Assembly: GCF_901709675.1 (NCBI RefSeq)
Contig: NC_051098.1
Coordinates: 8,929,000 to 8,992,999 of the forward strand
DNA length: 64,000 nt
DNA from: Syngnathus acus
Taxonomy: Eukaryota; Chordata; Actinopteri; Syngnathiformes; Syngnathidae
Direction: 5' to 3'
Under the pieces are notes generated by a model. The model was not told where the DNA came from. It saw only the letters and a list, made by a program, of their open reading frames with translations, and searched no databases. Position 1 is the stretch's first letter. The number at the start of each line of letters is the position of its first letter. The position numbers and the translations under genes were made by a program. Of the stretch, positions 1 to 12,524 are shown piece after piece.

Positions 1-51
1 CTCTTTCTCTCTTTCTCTCTTTCTCTCTCTCTCTTTCTCTCTCTCTTTCTG
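1..51. repeat. (CT)n-rich microsatellite at window edge
   Basis: Imperfect CT/TTTCT simple repeat that begins at the first base, so its true left end is outside the window. Confidence 0.9.
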
Positions 52-426
52 TCATGCGCATCGCGTCACAAAGCACGTAAACCAGTGTGTCAACAATGTG
101 TAAACAAAACAAGGGGTTTGAAACACGAACTGATTGAGGCGCTGTGGAATGTTAATTTGACACTAGCTTGTTTTCGTGTCATCGCCTAAAAGTCCAAAAA
201 TAACATTTGGAATAAAGTCAATAGCTAAGTATTTGTATCATTGGTATAGATTTGTTACTTAGCCAACATGTTTATTTTTTAATGTATGGCTAAGCATTTT
301 TAATTCCTTCTCCAAAAATGCACTTACCTTATTACAACTAAAAACTACTAAATAGAAATCCGAAAACCACAACCCCTCACAATCAATCAACAAACATTGT
401 AAACGCATCACAAACACAAAACATAA

Positions 427-457
427 TATTTATTTATTTATTTATTTATTTATTTAT
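427..457. repeat. (ATTT)n microsatellite
   Basis: About eight perfect ATTT units. Tetranucleotide A/T repeats of this kind are common in teleost intergenic DNA. Confidence 0.9.
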
Positions 458-2145
458 ACGATGCCCTAATTGTTGCAGACTTGACCATACATAATACTGG
501 AGTATCAAAATAATTAATTAACACAGGAACTTTCTTTAAAGTGTCAATGCAGACACTGTAGTCTGCTGTACTTAACTGCCATGAAAAAAACGGATCAAAT
601 GCATGTAGTGTATTAATTATTTCTGTCCTGCAATTAACACACAAAGAGGCAATCAACATGCATAGTGACAGTTTGAAACAAAATGTTTTTTAGTAACTCC
701 ATCCAAGCATAAACAAAAACAACCATACAAACAACTAAAAACAGAAAAACACCATAAATCTTTCCTCTCATGAATACCTGACAAAGAACCATTTGTCTTC
801 TTGCCTTATCTTTCCTATATAGGCCTGTACGGCCGTCACTGCGAAGGGCCGTAATGTAATTTGAAAGAGTGGAATTCCTGTCTTCTTGCACTTCCTGCCC
901 TTGCAGATCTGGGACTAGGATGTTTATCATAGCGCGTGCGGGTGGAATGCGGCGGACGGATTCGCCGGGTCAGGTCGAGACCAGAGAACTACCACCCGGG
1001 GTGGAGAGGACTCATCAAGGCAGTGACCTGCATGTTTGCAAATGAAGATCATGAGGTTGTTGATCATTATTAGGACCAATATTAACAACATCATAAATTC
1101 TGAGACCGTGACATCACATATCCTGGTGAAAAATGACCTGTATGGATTATTCAAATGGTGTGTATAGCTCGCACGTTTTATATGATTTTATGGATTATTA
1201 ATTTAATGCAATGGAATTGTTAATGTGCTCAAATCATATAGATAGAATTTGTTAATTGAATCTTTCCAAGATGAAAGAAAGGCATGCATGCAAAAAGGAA
1301 GGATGGATGAACAGCAGGATGAAGGCGGGGTAAAAAAGGCAATGGGCCCTCAGCCCTCATGTAGTTCCTTCATCATGGCTGTGGTCTCTCTCAAAAGAGA
1401 TGATAGAGCAAATAAACAGTGACCACCAGGTTTCCTCCTCCACCTCTACATCCCCCACCAGATTAAGTTTGGGGAGGGATGAGGGTTCCTGGGAACCTAT
1501 TGTTAAAAAGCGATTTAAATGTTTGCTCTAGGCCACCAACTCATGTGGTGTAAGACTTTTGTGATGTTGTATATTCATATATTTCCACGAGGACCACCTT
1601 TTTGAAAGAGGATGTTCAGTGGGCGGTGTGTGAGGAACATTTCCTTACTTTGTCCAGTCCATCTCCTCAAACTCACACATAGTAGGTTTTAATAGCACCA
1701 TCACCATTTATTCATTTTATTTGAAGGGCAGGTTTAATTTTGTATTCACGGTTCGAAATGGTTAGAAAAAGAAAATCAGTTTCAGAGTGAACTGTCACCA
1801 TCTTCAAAAGCATTATAGATAATTTGTAAATGTAATTTGAAACGTTTTAGTTTTCATATAAGTCTGACTTAATTGAGATGGAAAAATAATACAATAAATC
1901 TTAATTCCTACAATAAAGCCACGATTATGACGGAAGAATAAAAACCGGAAAACCACTGAAATATGCACCACCCAATGTTGTTTTTTTTCAAATTCACAGA
2001 CACACAAACCTTAAGAGAAAACCCCCCCAAAACAAAACGTTGCATGACTTGTAGTCAGATTTCACCTCCAAATCTTACTAAAATTAGCAGTAGTATAAAA
2101 CCTTAGGGGTGTTTGGGTCTAGAGGTTTCACATGAAAGGGAGATT

Positions 2146-2167
2146 AAAAAAAAAAAAAAAAAAAAAA
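2146..2167 (+). repeat. Poly(A) tract
   Basis: Uninterrupted run of 22 A. It may be an old retroposon tail, but no recognisable element body precedes it. Confidence 0.75.
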
Positions 2168-3522
2168 GAGCCGATGAAGCCAAGACGAAGACCAAACCCT
2201 ATGCGAGTCAACAGTCAGTTACACGGTAATTGTGGTTGGGGCACTGAGCCATGTGCCCCAAGGCAGTGATGTGAACCAGTGACCTTCGCATGATACTCCA
2301 TCCATCGCAATCAAAAAAACAAAACAAAAATAAAAAAAAACTACAAAAAAGCTATGTAACTGGAGACATTATTTAAAGCAGAACAATCCTGCAAACATTT
2401 CTTAATAGCATACGGCATAAAAATATGAAATGCTCTATCCGGCAAACATTTTTTGTTGCATGTGCAAAAGCAAGAAAATTATTATAAGTTGATGTTGGAC
2501 TGATGAAATGGATAACATGATGGAAAAAAAAAATGAGGAACTGGAGGAGAAAGGTGAAAAGAGAAGAGCCACATTGTGTCCTTGCTAACCTTAGAGAGGG
2601 TTGAAGTACTGCAGCCTGCTGCCAACAAGCTTTTCTTTGAGGTTTTTTTTGAACTGCTGCCAATACTTAAATGATTCACAGGAGCACATCGACTGTATGT
2701 TCGTACTGTACTCAAGTTCAAACTGATGTGGAAATTTCTATTTTCTTTTCTGTTTATTCCTGTTCTTAGCATGCACATCTAATGCAAAAAAAGGACGAGA
2801 GGCAAAAAGGCAGGCAAAAAAAGGTGTGCCAGGTAGCAACAGTCCAAACCCGGGGGTGGGTGTGTCTAAAAAGAAAGCATCAAGGCACACGCATACTAAG
2901 TAAACATGTTCTCCTCACATATAAACGTCCTCACCCGAGGAACTTCTTTTCACCCTGGCAACTTAACAAGCTGCAGCCCCAGCCGTGCTCACGCTTCAAA
3001 ATCCCCAAGTAACCACACACCCATCTCACTACCTGATCCCAGTTTGGGATTAGATTTCAGCCCAAATCAAAACAAGTCACTTCGTTAGAGGTAATTACAC
3101 AGGTAGCCTACCACGCTGGGCAAACAAACATGGCTGCCAGCTGACACTCTGAAGACAGATCAAAGCTGAGGACTGACAAGAAACAGCAGAACATTCAAAC
3201 AAGGGCTTGTTAACCATTCCAATACTTTCATTTTCCCCTCACACATGCACAGCACTCACACACCGTCTTCCTCATACCTCTCTTCAGTCGTCTCCAAATG
3301 GACAGATGACTGTGCACAGTTGAAAGATGACCCTGACGTGAAGAGAGTGATCTTTATAGTGAGCTGCATGTGAAAACAATAACGCACAGGATAATGGTGA
3401 GGAATAGTAGAGCTGTCTTGTGCTGTGCTGCTCTGCTTGGGTGGTCTGCGCGTCTTGTGAGGAACAAAATGTTAGATGGTCTTTACCCAGTGGTGGCTGA
3501 GGGAATTTTCACCAGGGAGGGT

Positions 3523-3590
3523 GCTCAGCGGCCACTTCACAACCTTAACGTCATCTGCAAGTGGAGTTCTTCCAGTACTCTGCACATGCC
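3523..3590 (+). repeat. Dispersed repeat family B, copy 1
   Basis: A block containing GCCACTTCACA, then a TCATCTGCAAGTGGAG-like core, then a TTCTTCCAGTACTC-like end. The same order of motifs recurs at 19513-19580 with roughly 70% similarity by eye. No terminal structure is visible and the family is not recognised. Confidence 0.45.
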
Positions 3591-4948
3591 GATCTTGGAT
3601 GGATGGATAGACACTCACATTCTTGTCATGTCTGGCCTCTCCTGTGCTGAAATTGAAAAAAAAGGAGAGGAGCTGCTTCGATTGGCCAGGAAGCAAGTTG
3701 GCTGTGTTCACTCCCACAGCAGCGCAAACGCCCATCACTAACTGTGCGTGTCCAAAAAAATATCAAAGGAGAGTCCATCCATGCGCATAGTTGGAATGCG
3801 CTTTTAATCTTGCTCTGGGTCTCTGAAAATGTGTTCCCTTTCTTTTATACAATTCCTTTTCATTGAATATTATATTTACATGCTCATATTCAATGTCCCC
3901 CAATCTGATGTCTACCCTGTCATTATTGGGTAACTGCCACTTTAAGAAACCATCTGATGTCTCAGTTACACTTCAACAAGCATTTTGCCTTTCATCACTG
4001 GAGGCTGAAACAATGGATAATTTTTACTCTTTTGTTTTGTAATTTTGACCATAGTATGTACAGTATGTAAATAATTGGACATTTTCAAGCTTAACATGTC
4101 TGCCCTGTCATCGTAAAATATCAATTGATATAAAAGCCTTTCAAATATATTTGTAAAACAGCAAACAGCTAACCTAATTGGTCATTTATGGAGCCCCATA
4201 CTGTACCCCTTTTATTAACAGTGCAAACACATCAAGCACTCTTACAAGCATTCAGAAAAGCATTGCAAAGAATTCAGGGTCGCTGAGAGGTACTATTACC
4301 ATCAATATTTTACTTATTACGTTTATATTTTAGAACAGGACTTTGCTTTGTAGGCATTTTTTTTCTTGCTTTTACAGTCGCGTGTATGGCTCTTTCTCTT
4401 CATTTTTTTCTCTGTTTTGCTTTCACACACCCTTCAAGTCTCCTCTAAAATCACTGTGTCAGGGCAACCACAAAGATATTTGTAATTTAGCTAACATGCC
4501 AACCTATGACTGTTTAATATAACAGAGTGTAGGTAGATTTCAGTGAATACGGTAACTGATGTTATCTGATCATTTCATGGAAAGAAAAGAACCTGAGACC
4601 AGTAAAGTCCTCACTAAGCACCAGCTGTCCATTACCGATTGATAGTCTTTACCTATACCACTTAATCTCACTTCCTTTCTTTTTATTTATTATTTGAAGT
4701 TACCGAAGTAATTAAGTCACGCAAAATCTTTGATATTGGAAGGGATGACGCTCCAATAGAATCATGCTACAGACTTCATGAATGGTATAATGAATATGGA
4801 GTCATTGGTATATTTAAAAGTGAAAACAGTTTTGATTTTTGATTACTTTGATTTACACATCAGGAGACAATGACAGCCAGTGTTACGACTTCAAACGGAC
4901 AATCCAGACTGAGTAAAATAATATAGGCACGAGATTTGCAAACCACAA

Positions 4949-4950
<2 letters not shown>

Positions 4951-4984
<34 letters not shown>
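4951..4984. repeat. (AC)n microsatellite
   Basis: Seventeen perfect AC units. Short ORFs over this block translate into Thr-His or Val-Cys runs and are artefacts of the repeat. Confidence 0.95.
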
Positions 4985-4985
<1 letters not shown>

Positions 4986-5349
4986 ACCAAAGCACACTGT
5001 GCTCTGCCAATACTGTGTCATTCTCTGCCGGATCGGATTCCACATAGCGCACCACACAAGCCTCCTCAATTCCAGCTCTACTGCCTCTGTCATGACCACA
5101 ATAACAAACAGGAAAACCAGGCAGTCGAGCACACAGGCACGAAAGATAACACACGGCGCACGCACACAGTGTGGCAGTGACTGAACAGACATGTTTGACC
5201 GATTATTTGATTTCTCAAAGAAAATATCTCCAAAAATATACTCTTAATATTTTTATGACTGTTATTCATCTTCTTCCTGTTGTTAGTATTCCAATAGTTT
5301 TATTATAATTGTGAAATTAATTATTTCAAATAAATGAAAGTGTGGCCCC

Positions 5350-5450
5350 ACGACTGGCTGCCGTCTAGTCTATGGTGTCTCTCCAAATGTCTGCCGGGAT
5401 AAGCGCCAGTACCCTAATGAGGACAAGCGGAAGAGAAAATCAAAATATGG
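5350..5450 (+). repeat. SINE 3' fragment
   Basis: The order 'CTGGCTG...GGGATAAGCGCCAG...CCTAATGAGGACAAGCGG...GAAAAT' matches the 3' part of the tRNA-like SINE/LINE-tail family that recurs in this window at 12525, 24063, 40316, 50948 and 63210. The 5' half is missing. Confidence 0.6.
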
Positions 5451-6154
5451 ATACATTAAAATGCCACCAGCATTAGAGCTACGTGCATCATAGTGTTTCA
5501 ATTTAGTACATCTGCACCTTTCTTTTGTTAAGCTGAAAATTTCAGCCAGTGGATTGGCTCTCCAACAACTAATAAATTAGTATTGGAGAAATGGGTGGTA
5601 CTAAAAGTCATAACAAATGTGATGTCATAACCCTCATTAAATGGGTGTTAATGGGTTACAAAATTTTCCATTCGTTGTTGAGAGGACAAATGCAATCTTT
5701 GAGACTTGTCTGTGATTAAGGGCTATATAAATAAACTTGACTTGACATAGTATCTGTCAGACATTTGGAGAAGAGCAGAAGTAAGTAGGAGAACACATCC
5801 CATGGTGAGTAGAGCAATGCAAAGGCAGAAAATGGGGGATAAAAGGGGGGAGAGAGAACACTTCCTCTGGTGCATTGTCCCCCGAGGGCAGAGAGGAGGA
5901 GAGGGCCTGCTCCCCTGACAGATCTGAAGATGTCCTGTTTTGCTTTTCCCCAGCTCTCCCTCTTCCTGCAGGAAGCAACATCATGCTGGGCACCAAAGCT
6001 TTGGCAAGTGCAAGACAGCTCTGGTACTGATGTGTGCTGTCCACAAATGGGATGGGACATTGCAGATGTGCACAAGTCAAATGGAATCAATATGAAATGC
6101 TGACAAATTCCTCTAAATTGCTGAAGTTGTCTTTATTTGGTAAATGGAAGAATT
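5451..6154. other. Non-coding stretch, nothing recognised
   Basis: Contains ORFs on both strands of 77 to 124 codons (5716-6103) in a locally GC-richer patch. None resembles a known domain, the frames contradict one another and no splice structure supports an exon. Confidence 0.5.
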
Positions 6155-6583
6155 ACATTTTATTAAAAGAGAAGCAATACGCATATGACAATATCAGGTG
6201 GATTAAGTCATTTTGATATTATGTGAATTGGATGGAAGAGAGAATAAAACAGTCACTTACTCTACTACTGTGCCACACTCTTCAACTTGTGAGTGACTGT
6301 GAAAACGATCTTAGCTATCCGTAACACTGCAATAAAGCAATCATAAAAAAATCAAACAGCCCGACTTCTTATTATCAAACGCCTTTAAATTGGTCACGGA
6401 AATTCATTGCATCACTAGCCCTAAGGTTTACGCACTAGTCATTTAGCTTTGTGCCATCCTGATGTTATCCATTTACAATAGTACTTGAAAATGTTTTATG
6501 ACAAAAAAAAATTGGTGTCCATGACCAAACCGCGTTAGAAAGTCGCGTAGGATCGAAGCGAGTAAAATTGAGATTTAGGTGTA
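6155..6583 (+). repeat. Dispersed repeat, copy 1 (pairs with 58986-59237)
   Basis: The start (ACATTTTATTAAAAG then GAAGCAATACGCA...GACAATATCAGG...GGATTAAGTCATTTTGAT) and the end (CATGACCAAACC...AAAGTCGCGTAGGAT...GAGATTTAG.TGTA) are near-identical to a second block about 52.8 kb downstream in the same orientation. This copy keeps a middle portion of about 180 bp that the other lacks. No coding capacity or clear inverted ends were found, so the class is unknown. Confidence 0.75.
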
Positions 6584-7554
6584 TTATGTGAAGCAAGCGG
6601 AAATGAGTAGCAAATAGTTCAGGATAGGACAGAATAGAACAGGACAGGACTGGGGTAATAACCCAGGCAGTGCCATAAACGTTGTAAAGAATTTGAATAC
6701 GAACGAGAGGACACTCCAGGAACTTGACATAATCATAAGACTTGAGAGACACAGCCGTACATGCTCACCCACATCATCAATAAAATCCTAATCAGTGCAT
6801 AATATCACTCTTACAATAACATTCAAGTCATTTTTATTCATAAACTCAAATGGAAAATGAAATACAATTTCCGTTTTTTGGGCCCCACTCAAATCAACCC
6901 ATTACTGTCTTCTTTCTATTTCCACACATGAGCCACATTGTGCCGCCAATCCTGTCCATTCAGCCACACTGGCTGCCTCTGTGTGCATTTTCCTCTCATT
7001 CTTGGTGTGAGACCTTATCTCTGGATCAGATAAGGCTTCAGTACTGGTTTTAAAACTTCAGCGCAGATCTGTCCAAACACATGAGCTCATGCCAAAGCAC
7101 CGCTGCTGCCTGTTAACTCCATGATCTAATATGTAGTCCATGTGTTGGTTGCTCATGCTCCTCGAAGGTGTGGTGGATTCTTTCTACATCTCTCACTTCA
7201 ATTTTCTCCTCCATTTTCCCCACTCTGCGTCCCTCTTTTACCAAATGTGTTTCTTATCTGTCACTCTTTTGTCTTTCTTTTGTCTGTGCTACATGCATCC
7301 AAAGTGATCATGCTACCGCTATCAGACGTGGGGATCTCAAACACACCGAGTAGTCAGGACAACAAAGCTCGACGCCACACAGGTAGCTCGAGTCTGACCT
7401 GCATGATAGTTTCCATGGTGATCAGCGTCACTTCCTGTAGGTGAGCAAAACGATGCGTCTCAGACAAAAAGCAATTGATGGGCAAAAGGTTTTTACGTGT
7501 GCATGTCTATTTCATCACCCTGTGTGGCTGCTCTTGTAGACGTATGCATTATAT

Positions 7555-7830
7555 CTCCGCGGGAGGGGATTCAGGGTACTAAGGTTACCCCCTGATAGAG
7601 GCAGTGTAGGGTCATCTCGTTGCGGGACATCTCTCTGGGGTGACCTCGCCGCCCCTCGTGGCCCCATGAACAGACGAGACTTCTGAGGAGAGAGGAGGAA
7701 TGGAGAGACCCCCAGAGAACAGGACCCCTGGATTGCCCCAGACCCTAGACCCCAGCTCTAACAGGGTCCGACCCAGGCCCAATGTGTTCCCAATCAGGAG
7801 AAACACAAACAATTCTTTTATTAAAGAGAT
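7555..7830 (-). repeat. Possible LTR or leader fragment of a retroelement
   Basis: The block is much richer in G+C than its flanks, with a sharp transition on both sides. Read on the - strand it starts near an AATAAA-like signal (TTTATT at 7816-7823 on +) and continues through pyrimidine-rich, splice-acceptor-like sequence. That order resembles the R/U5 and leader of an LTR element, but no terminal repeat, primer-binding site or gene is visible. It could equally be a CpG-containing exon-like island. Tentative. Confidence 0.25.
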
Positions 7831-10504
7831 CGCCAGTCAGCCGCACACACACACAAAATCACACACAGTACGCAACGCAACCTGTGATGCATTAACACTG
7901 AAATGAGAACAAAACATTTGAGGTATTTATCAAGAGAAATAAAACAAGCGTAAAACAATGCTGGCAAACTGCTGTCAAACCACCAATAATGCTGACTACC
8001 CCCAAAATAGTGTCTTCCCTTTCCTCTTCTGCCCATTTTCTTCTCAGTTCATCTTGGTCTCTATCTGGGAAAACAAACTGAGGGATTAGGGATTTGAGGA
8101 GGAGTAATGAGTGCCAGGTGGAGAAGTATGACTGTGGGGGACCTCTGCCAGATTAGGGGAGATGGTGGGGTTGGAGGCGTTGGGGATGACCCCCCCAATC
8201 CCTCACACTCCTTCCTAAAGGCGGCTAGTGTTTCTTTTGAAGAAATAATCCTGTTTGGCCATCTAATAGCACTCGGCAATTATGAGCCTTTGCAGGGCAT
8301 GTATGGTATTACCAGAGGTGGCTACCAGCATGTGCATGGAGGTGGAGTGAACTAGATCAAAAGTCCTGAGAGGGTAAGAGATGTTTTCAAACATGTAACT
8401 AAATAGAGCTATATGTTAATTAAATAAAATTACTCACTTTTAAAATCCCTCTTTCGGTGATACGGAAAATGCTTACATTGCAAAAGGGTGGAAATAGCTG
8501 GAATCTTTTTGTTTCTTTGGTTTTTGAAACAATACTGTATGTGAAAAAGTGTAATTCATATCATCAAACTTGAAGGGAACAATTAATCTTCTGCCCTATA
8601 AATGTAATCAGTTAATGTATTGTTGGTGTACTCAATATTAAAATTAATATTTTTGCAATACCATATATTGAAAATTGCATCAACAGTAACATTTTGAGTC
8701 TATAACCAGTGCAGAAACTTCAAACTTCTCATGTGCTGACTTTTTGCAGATTGATCCAGTGCAATATTTATTCCCCGGAATGCAAAAAATCCATTAATTA
8801 AACTGTTAAATTTATTTTCATTCAAAATTCAACTATCTGTATCTCCTGATTTCCTTATATTGTACAAAAAAAATTCATAGGCTTTTGTAATTCATTTGAT
8901 TTAATTTTCAATTTCCTATGTACGGTATTTGTTATTTCTTACATGACTTAGGTCACAATAATTGTATGCGACAGGTTGGGGTTCAAATGTTGCCCCCTTG
9001 TGGATCACTTTAAAGCATAAAATGTGTTATTTACCAACTGTGACTGTCCTTCACTGTTCCATTTGATCACATAATACAGTACAATAATATCTGTGACGAT
9101 GAGCAGTTGTTAATGCTAAAAGCTATGATTAATTGTTCTCACTCAGAAGAAATAATGTGTTCATGTGAGGAAGACTGAAAAAAAATAAAACCTCTTCCTC
9201 TTTAATTTCAAGTGAGCTTTATGGAGAGGAAGAATTGGCCTCTATGCAGAACAGGAGGTGAATAAGAAGTCAGACTTTTCACACCCACACTGATCATGTA
9301 CGCACACACACGCACACACAAAACGCACGCATTCTCTATGCCAGCCCAAGCGTGACATCCACTAGACGATGGAGAGGTGCATGTATGTGTGTGTCTTTGG
9401 GCGTGAGACTCATGTAACACAGCCTTATCTTCCTCTGTCTATTCTACGTCTAAAACATCAACAGCTGCTGGACGGCATAACTATGAACTTAAGCCAAAGT
9501 CGGTTGAACTAAACTAAGAATGGCACTCGTTTACTTTTCCGTGTTTCAAAATTAAAATGTCTTCTGTATTTTCTTAAATGCTGGCTGAAAGTGTGGTATG
9601 ATTCACTGACCAATTTGACCGGATTGACAGGTAGTGAGTAGCCGAAATTCACTGAGACTATACCTAACCAAAATAGCACGCAAAACATCTGAGTAGTCTC
9701 TTTGAATTTAAACGTGACACATCTAACACATTGCACTTTGGATACTGTAAACAAGATCTCTACAGGAGTGGTTTGTAAAATTTTGAAATCAAGCATTACA
9801 TAAAAAATAATTAGCCCACCGAGTATCACCATCATGACCAACATTAAAACACAGGACTGAAGTAGGCCCGTTCCATCAAAAACGCAACATATAAAAATGA
9901 TATTTAATATTCTTATTATTATTGCTGTTCGTCTGCATTTTTTAATTAAAATTTACATCATTATAAAACGGATTCTTTTTTTTTTTTACAAATAAACATA
10001 ACTTATCACTGCTGAGTAACGTAATTTTACAGCATGAGTAAATAACATCAATTATTTTATCAGAATTATTTAAAGTGATTTAATGTGACTACCAAAGTTT
10101 CAATTAAGAGAAAGACTAAATATTAAAGTAACATTGTACAATTGAAACTGAGAAGGAAATGTTCCTACTTCTGCCAAAGGCCAAGATTCTTTGTTGAGGG
10201 AAGCTTGAGACAAATATTGGTGTGTTATACATCAAAGTCCAACACACGCAAGCGTAGTAACGCCCTAAACGAAAACCATGTAAAAAAAAACATCACCCTT
10301 TGTTCTGACAGCTGAGGCCTGTCTCATCCATGATTAGAGAAAGAGCAGGAGAAGAAGAGGATACGGGTGTGCAGGCGACATAATGATTGGCCATATTAGC
10401 AGCGTCTAATTCAGTATGGTGAAAAGACCGGAAGTTGTCCGTCAGCGGTGACCCTGTCGCCAGGAAATGTTACTGTGGTGGGGCTATAATGGTGGCACGC
10501 CACT

Positions 10505-10528
10505 GCTAATCACAAATTGCTGATTAGC
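10505..10528. promoter_or_regulatory. Palindromic TAATC/GATTA site
   Basis: The inverted arms GCTAATCA and TGATTAGC are separated by 8 bp. Each arm carries a TAATC core, the known target of bicoid-class homeodomains (OTX/CRX/PITX). Only the palindrome is seen directly; a regulatory role is inference. Confidence 0.3.
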
Positions 10529-12017
10529 TCTTCCGTGTATGATAGCCGCTGACGATGGAGTGTATTGCAGAGAAGGAGAAATTTCAGAAAAAAAAAAAAA
10601 TACTGTACATGGATGGATGTGTAAAATGAATGTCGCTTCATGTTCATGAAGTTGCTTTGAAGTTATTTCCTTCGTGCGTAAGTCCAAATTTCCGCTCATG
10701 CTTGCTAAGCCAATTCCTCATTTTAGGCAGGTATGATAAATTAAACAGGAAAAACAGGAAAACCCTTGAACATTCATCTTTCACCCCCTCAATAAATTGT
10801 AGTTTTTCATGCAATGCTTTAACATGCTTTTATGGGGGAATATGCAAGTCCAAATTATTATTATTCTTTTTTTAGTCCTCACAATCTTTATGCAAGTACT
10901 AAAGTCAAATGACACTAAATATTTGGCATAATGGAGAAAATTCCTATCTGAAAACATTGTTACGATCTTTAAGTATTTAATTCGGGGAGAAAATCAAAAC
11001 AAAATGAAACAACACTGTAACACTGTGGCCAGGGGATATTACATCTGACCGCTGTAAATCAAACACAGGTGGATGAACTCCCTTCTTCCTTTGCCTGACT
11101 TCCAGTGTGACCCTTCCTTTCTTCTCCTCTGTCAATCTTTATTCTTCCAGTCACTCTACACAGACACACACGTCACTGAAGAGTATCCCAGAGAAAGAAA
11201 ACAAAGAAAGACGTTATTGTAGAATGAAAACATCCACGTAATCGCAAATTTGAGATGTTAATAGAAAACATGAAGAGTTAGAACATGGTGCATGTGTTTA
11301 CCGCATCAGCTTTGGCTTTCTTTTTCCTCAAAGGCAATTTGATCAGAACCTAAACATGCAGATAAAAGGTATGTGGAACTTATTCATTAAAAAGAAAACA
11401 AAAGCACAGGCATACAGCATATTTACAACCTACTGAGGTCCTGGTGACGAGTGTGATGAGTGTGACCCTCCTCACCCCTGACCCCATACCCGTGTTGCAG
11501 GCAAAGAGATTGATTTAAAAAATATAATAGATTATAATAATAATGATGATATGGTATTCAGTGAATCGATTCTACAATGATTCCGAGGATTTGACGCATG
11601 ATGTCATTATATTTATGAATGAAATACAATTGTAATATGACTGCCCGCACTTCCATCAAATTCATTAAAATCACGTTACACAACCTGTGTCACAACTTAG
11701 ACCATGTTCCAGCTGGTCTAAAGTTTAGTCGACTTCCAGCTACCAATTTGTCAGGCGTGCACGGGACATGTAATGGAAAAATCAAGATGTGCCAGGTTTT
11801 TCAAGTGCTTGTGTGATGTGTGTTTTGTTTTCCGTGTCTTTTTTTAATTCATTTCCAATGCATTAGTTGCCTGTTTAAAATGATTTTGAGGCATTATGTA
11901 CATGTACCACATTCATTCAGTCGAGGACACGGGTCCTCTATGTACAGTGTGCCCACATTCGTTGAAAGAGAGTTGGAAAAAAATTAAAAATCTGTCTAGA
12001 ATCTCACTAATTTACAT

Positions 12018-12075
12018 ACACAGTCAAGCCCGGAATTATTTATACCCTTGTCAATCTACTGTATACTCAGCAAAA
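12018..12075 (+). repeat. Tc1/mariner-like end fragment
   Basis: 'CAGTCAAGCCCGGAATTATT' followed by TATACCCTTG resembles the terminal region of a Tc1-like transposon family widespread in teleosts ('aagtattcatacccctg' type). No transposase or opposite end is found nearby. Confidence 0.4.
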
Positions 12076-12524
12076 TTAATACATGCTCAATGCTCATGCA
12101 CAGCTCAGATTCTTCGCTGACACAAATGTTTGTTCCTCATCACCATAAAGACCTTTCTTCCATTTATGTTATGTAGGCTACAGATGAACCATTTTTTTTA
12201 AAAGCACAAATATTTTTCAAGCTGTTGTTGCTTCTGAGTTGAGGCTAAACATTCCACGCCGAAGGCCATCAGCTCAGACAGTGCCATGTCATGAGTGGTG
12301 TACCAATGGGGGGGAAGAGATTGTCGCAGACATCAGATATTGAACCAAATGTTCTCCAAGGCTGAAACCTTGATGATATGTCCCACAGTCTGGGGTTTTA
12401 GGTCAATTTTTTTCAGACATGACACATTTTTATGGGGCATGGTTTGACAGGTGTTCTCATTCAATAGCATGGAAAGTGTGTCAAAACTTTTTGACCGTTA
12501 ATTTATTTATATAACTTAAACTGT

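Larger units (their letters stand above)
52..4950. other. Non-coding stretch, no gene recognised
   Basis: AT-rich DNA with scattered short ORFs in all frames, none over about 125 codons and none with recognisable domains or paired splice sites. It contains an (ATTT)n tract at 427-457, a 22-base A run at 2146-2167, a small GC-rich patch around 930-1015 and a fragment of a dispersed repeat at 3523-3590. I see no exon. Confidence 0.6.
6584..12017. other. Non-coding stretch, no gene recognised
   Basis: Contains a GC-rich insertion-like block at 7555-7830 (listed separately), short CA tracts near 7840 and 9300, and a palindromic TAATC/GATTA site at 10505-10528. Remaining ORFs are up to 111 codons (9509-9844, - strand) and match nothing I know. 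Confidence 0.55.

Noticed and set aside
427-457. CRISPR-like regular repeats
   Set aside because: All regular arrays in the window are simple microsatellites without unique spacers.
3370-3741. 123-codon ORF starting MKTITHRI, 3370-3741
   Set aside because: Overlaps repeat family B and has an equally open antisense frame; no known domain, so chance is the simpler reading.
5716-6103. Possible coding exon in a GC-richer patch with ORFs on both strands
   Set aside because: Competing frames, no family resemblance, and no acceptor/donor pair bounding one frame.
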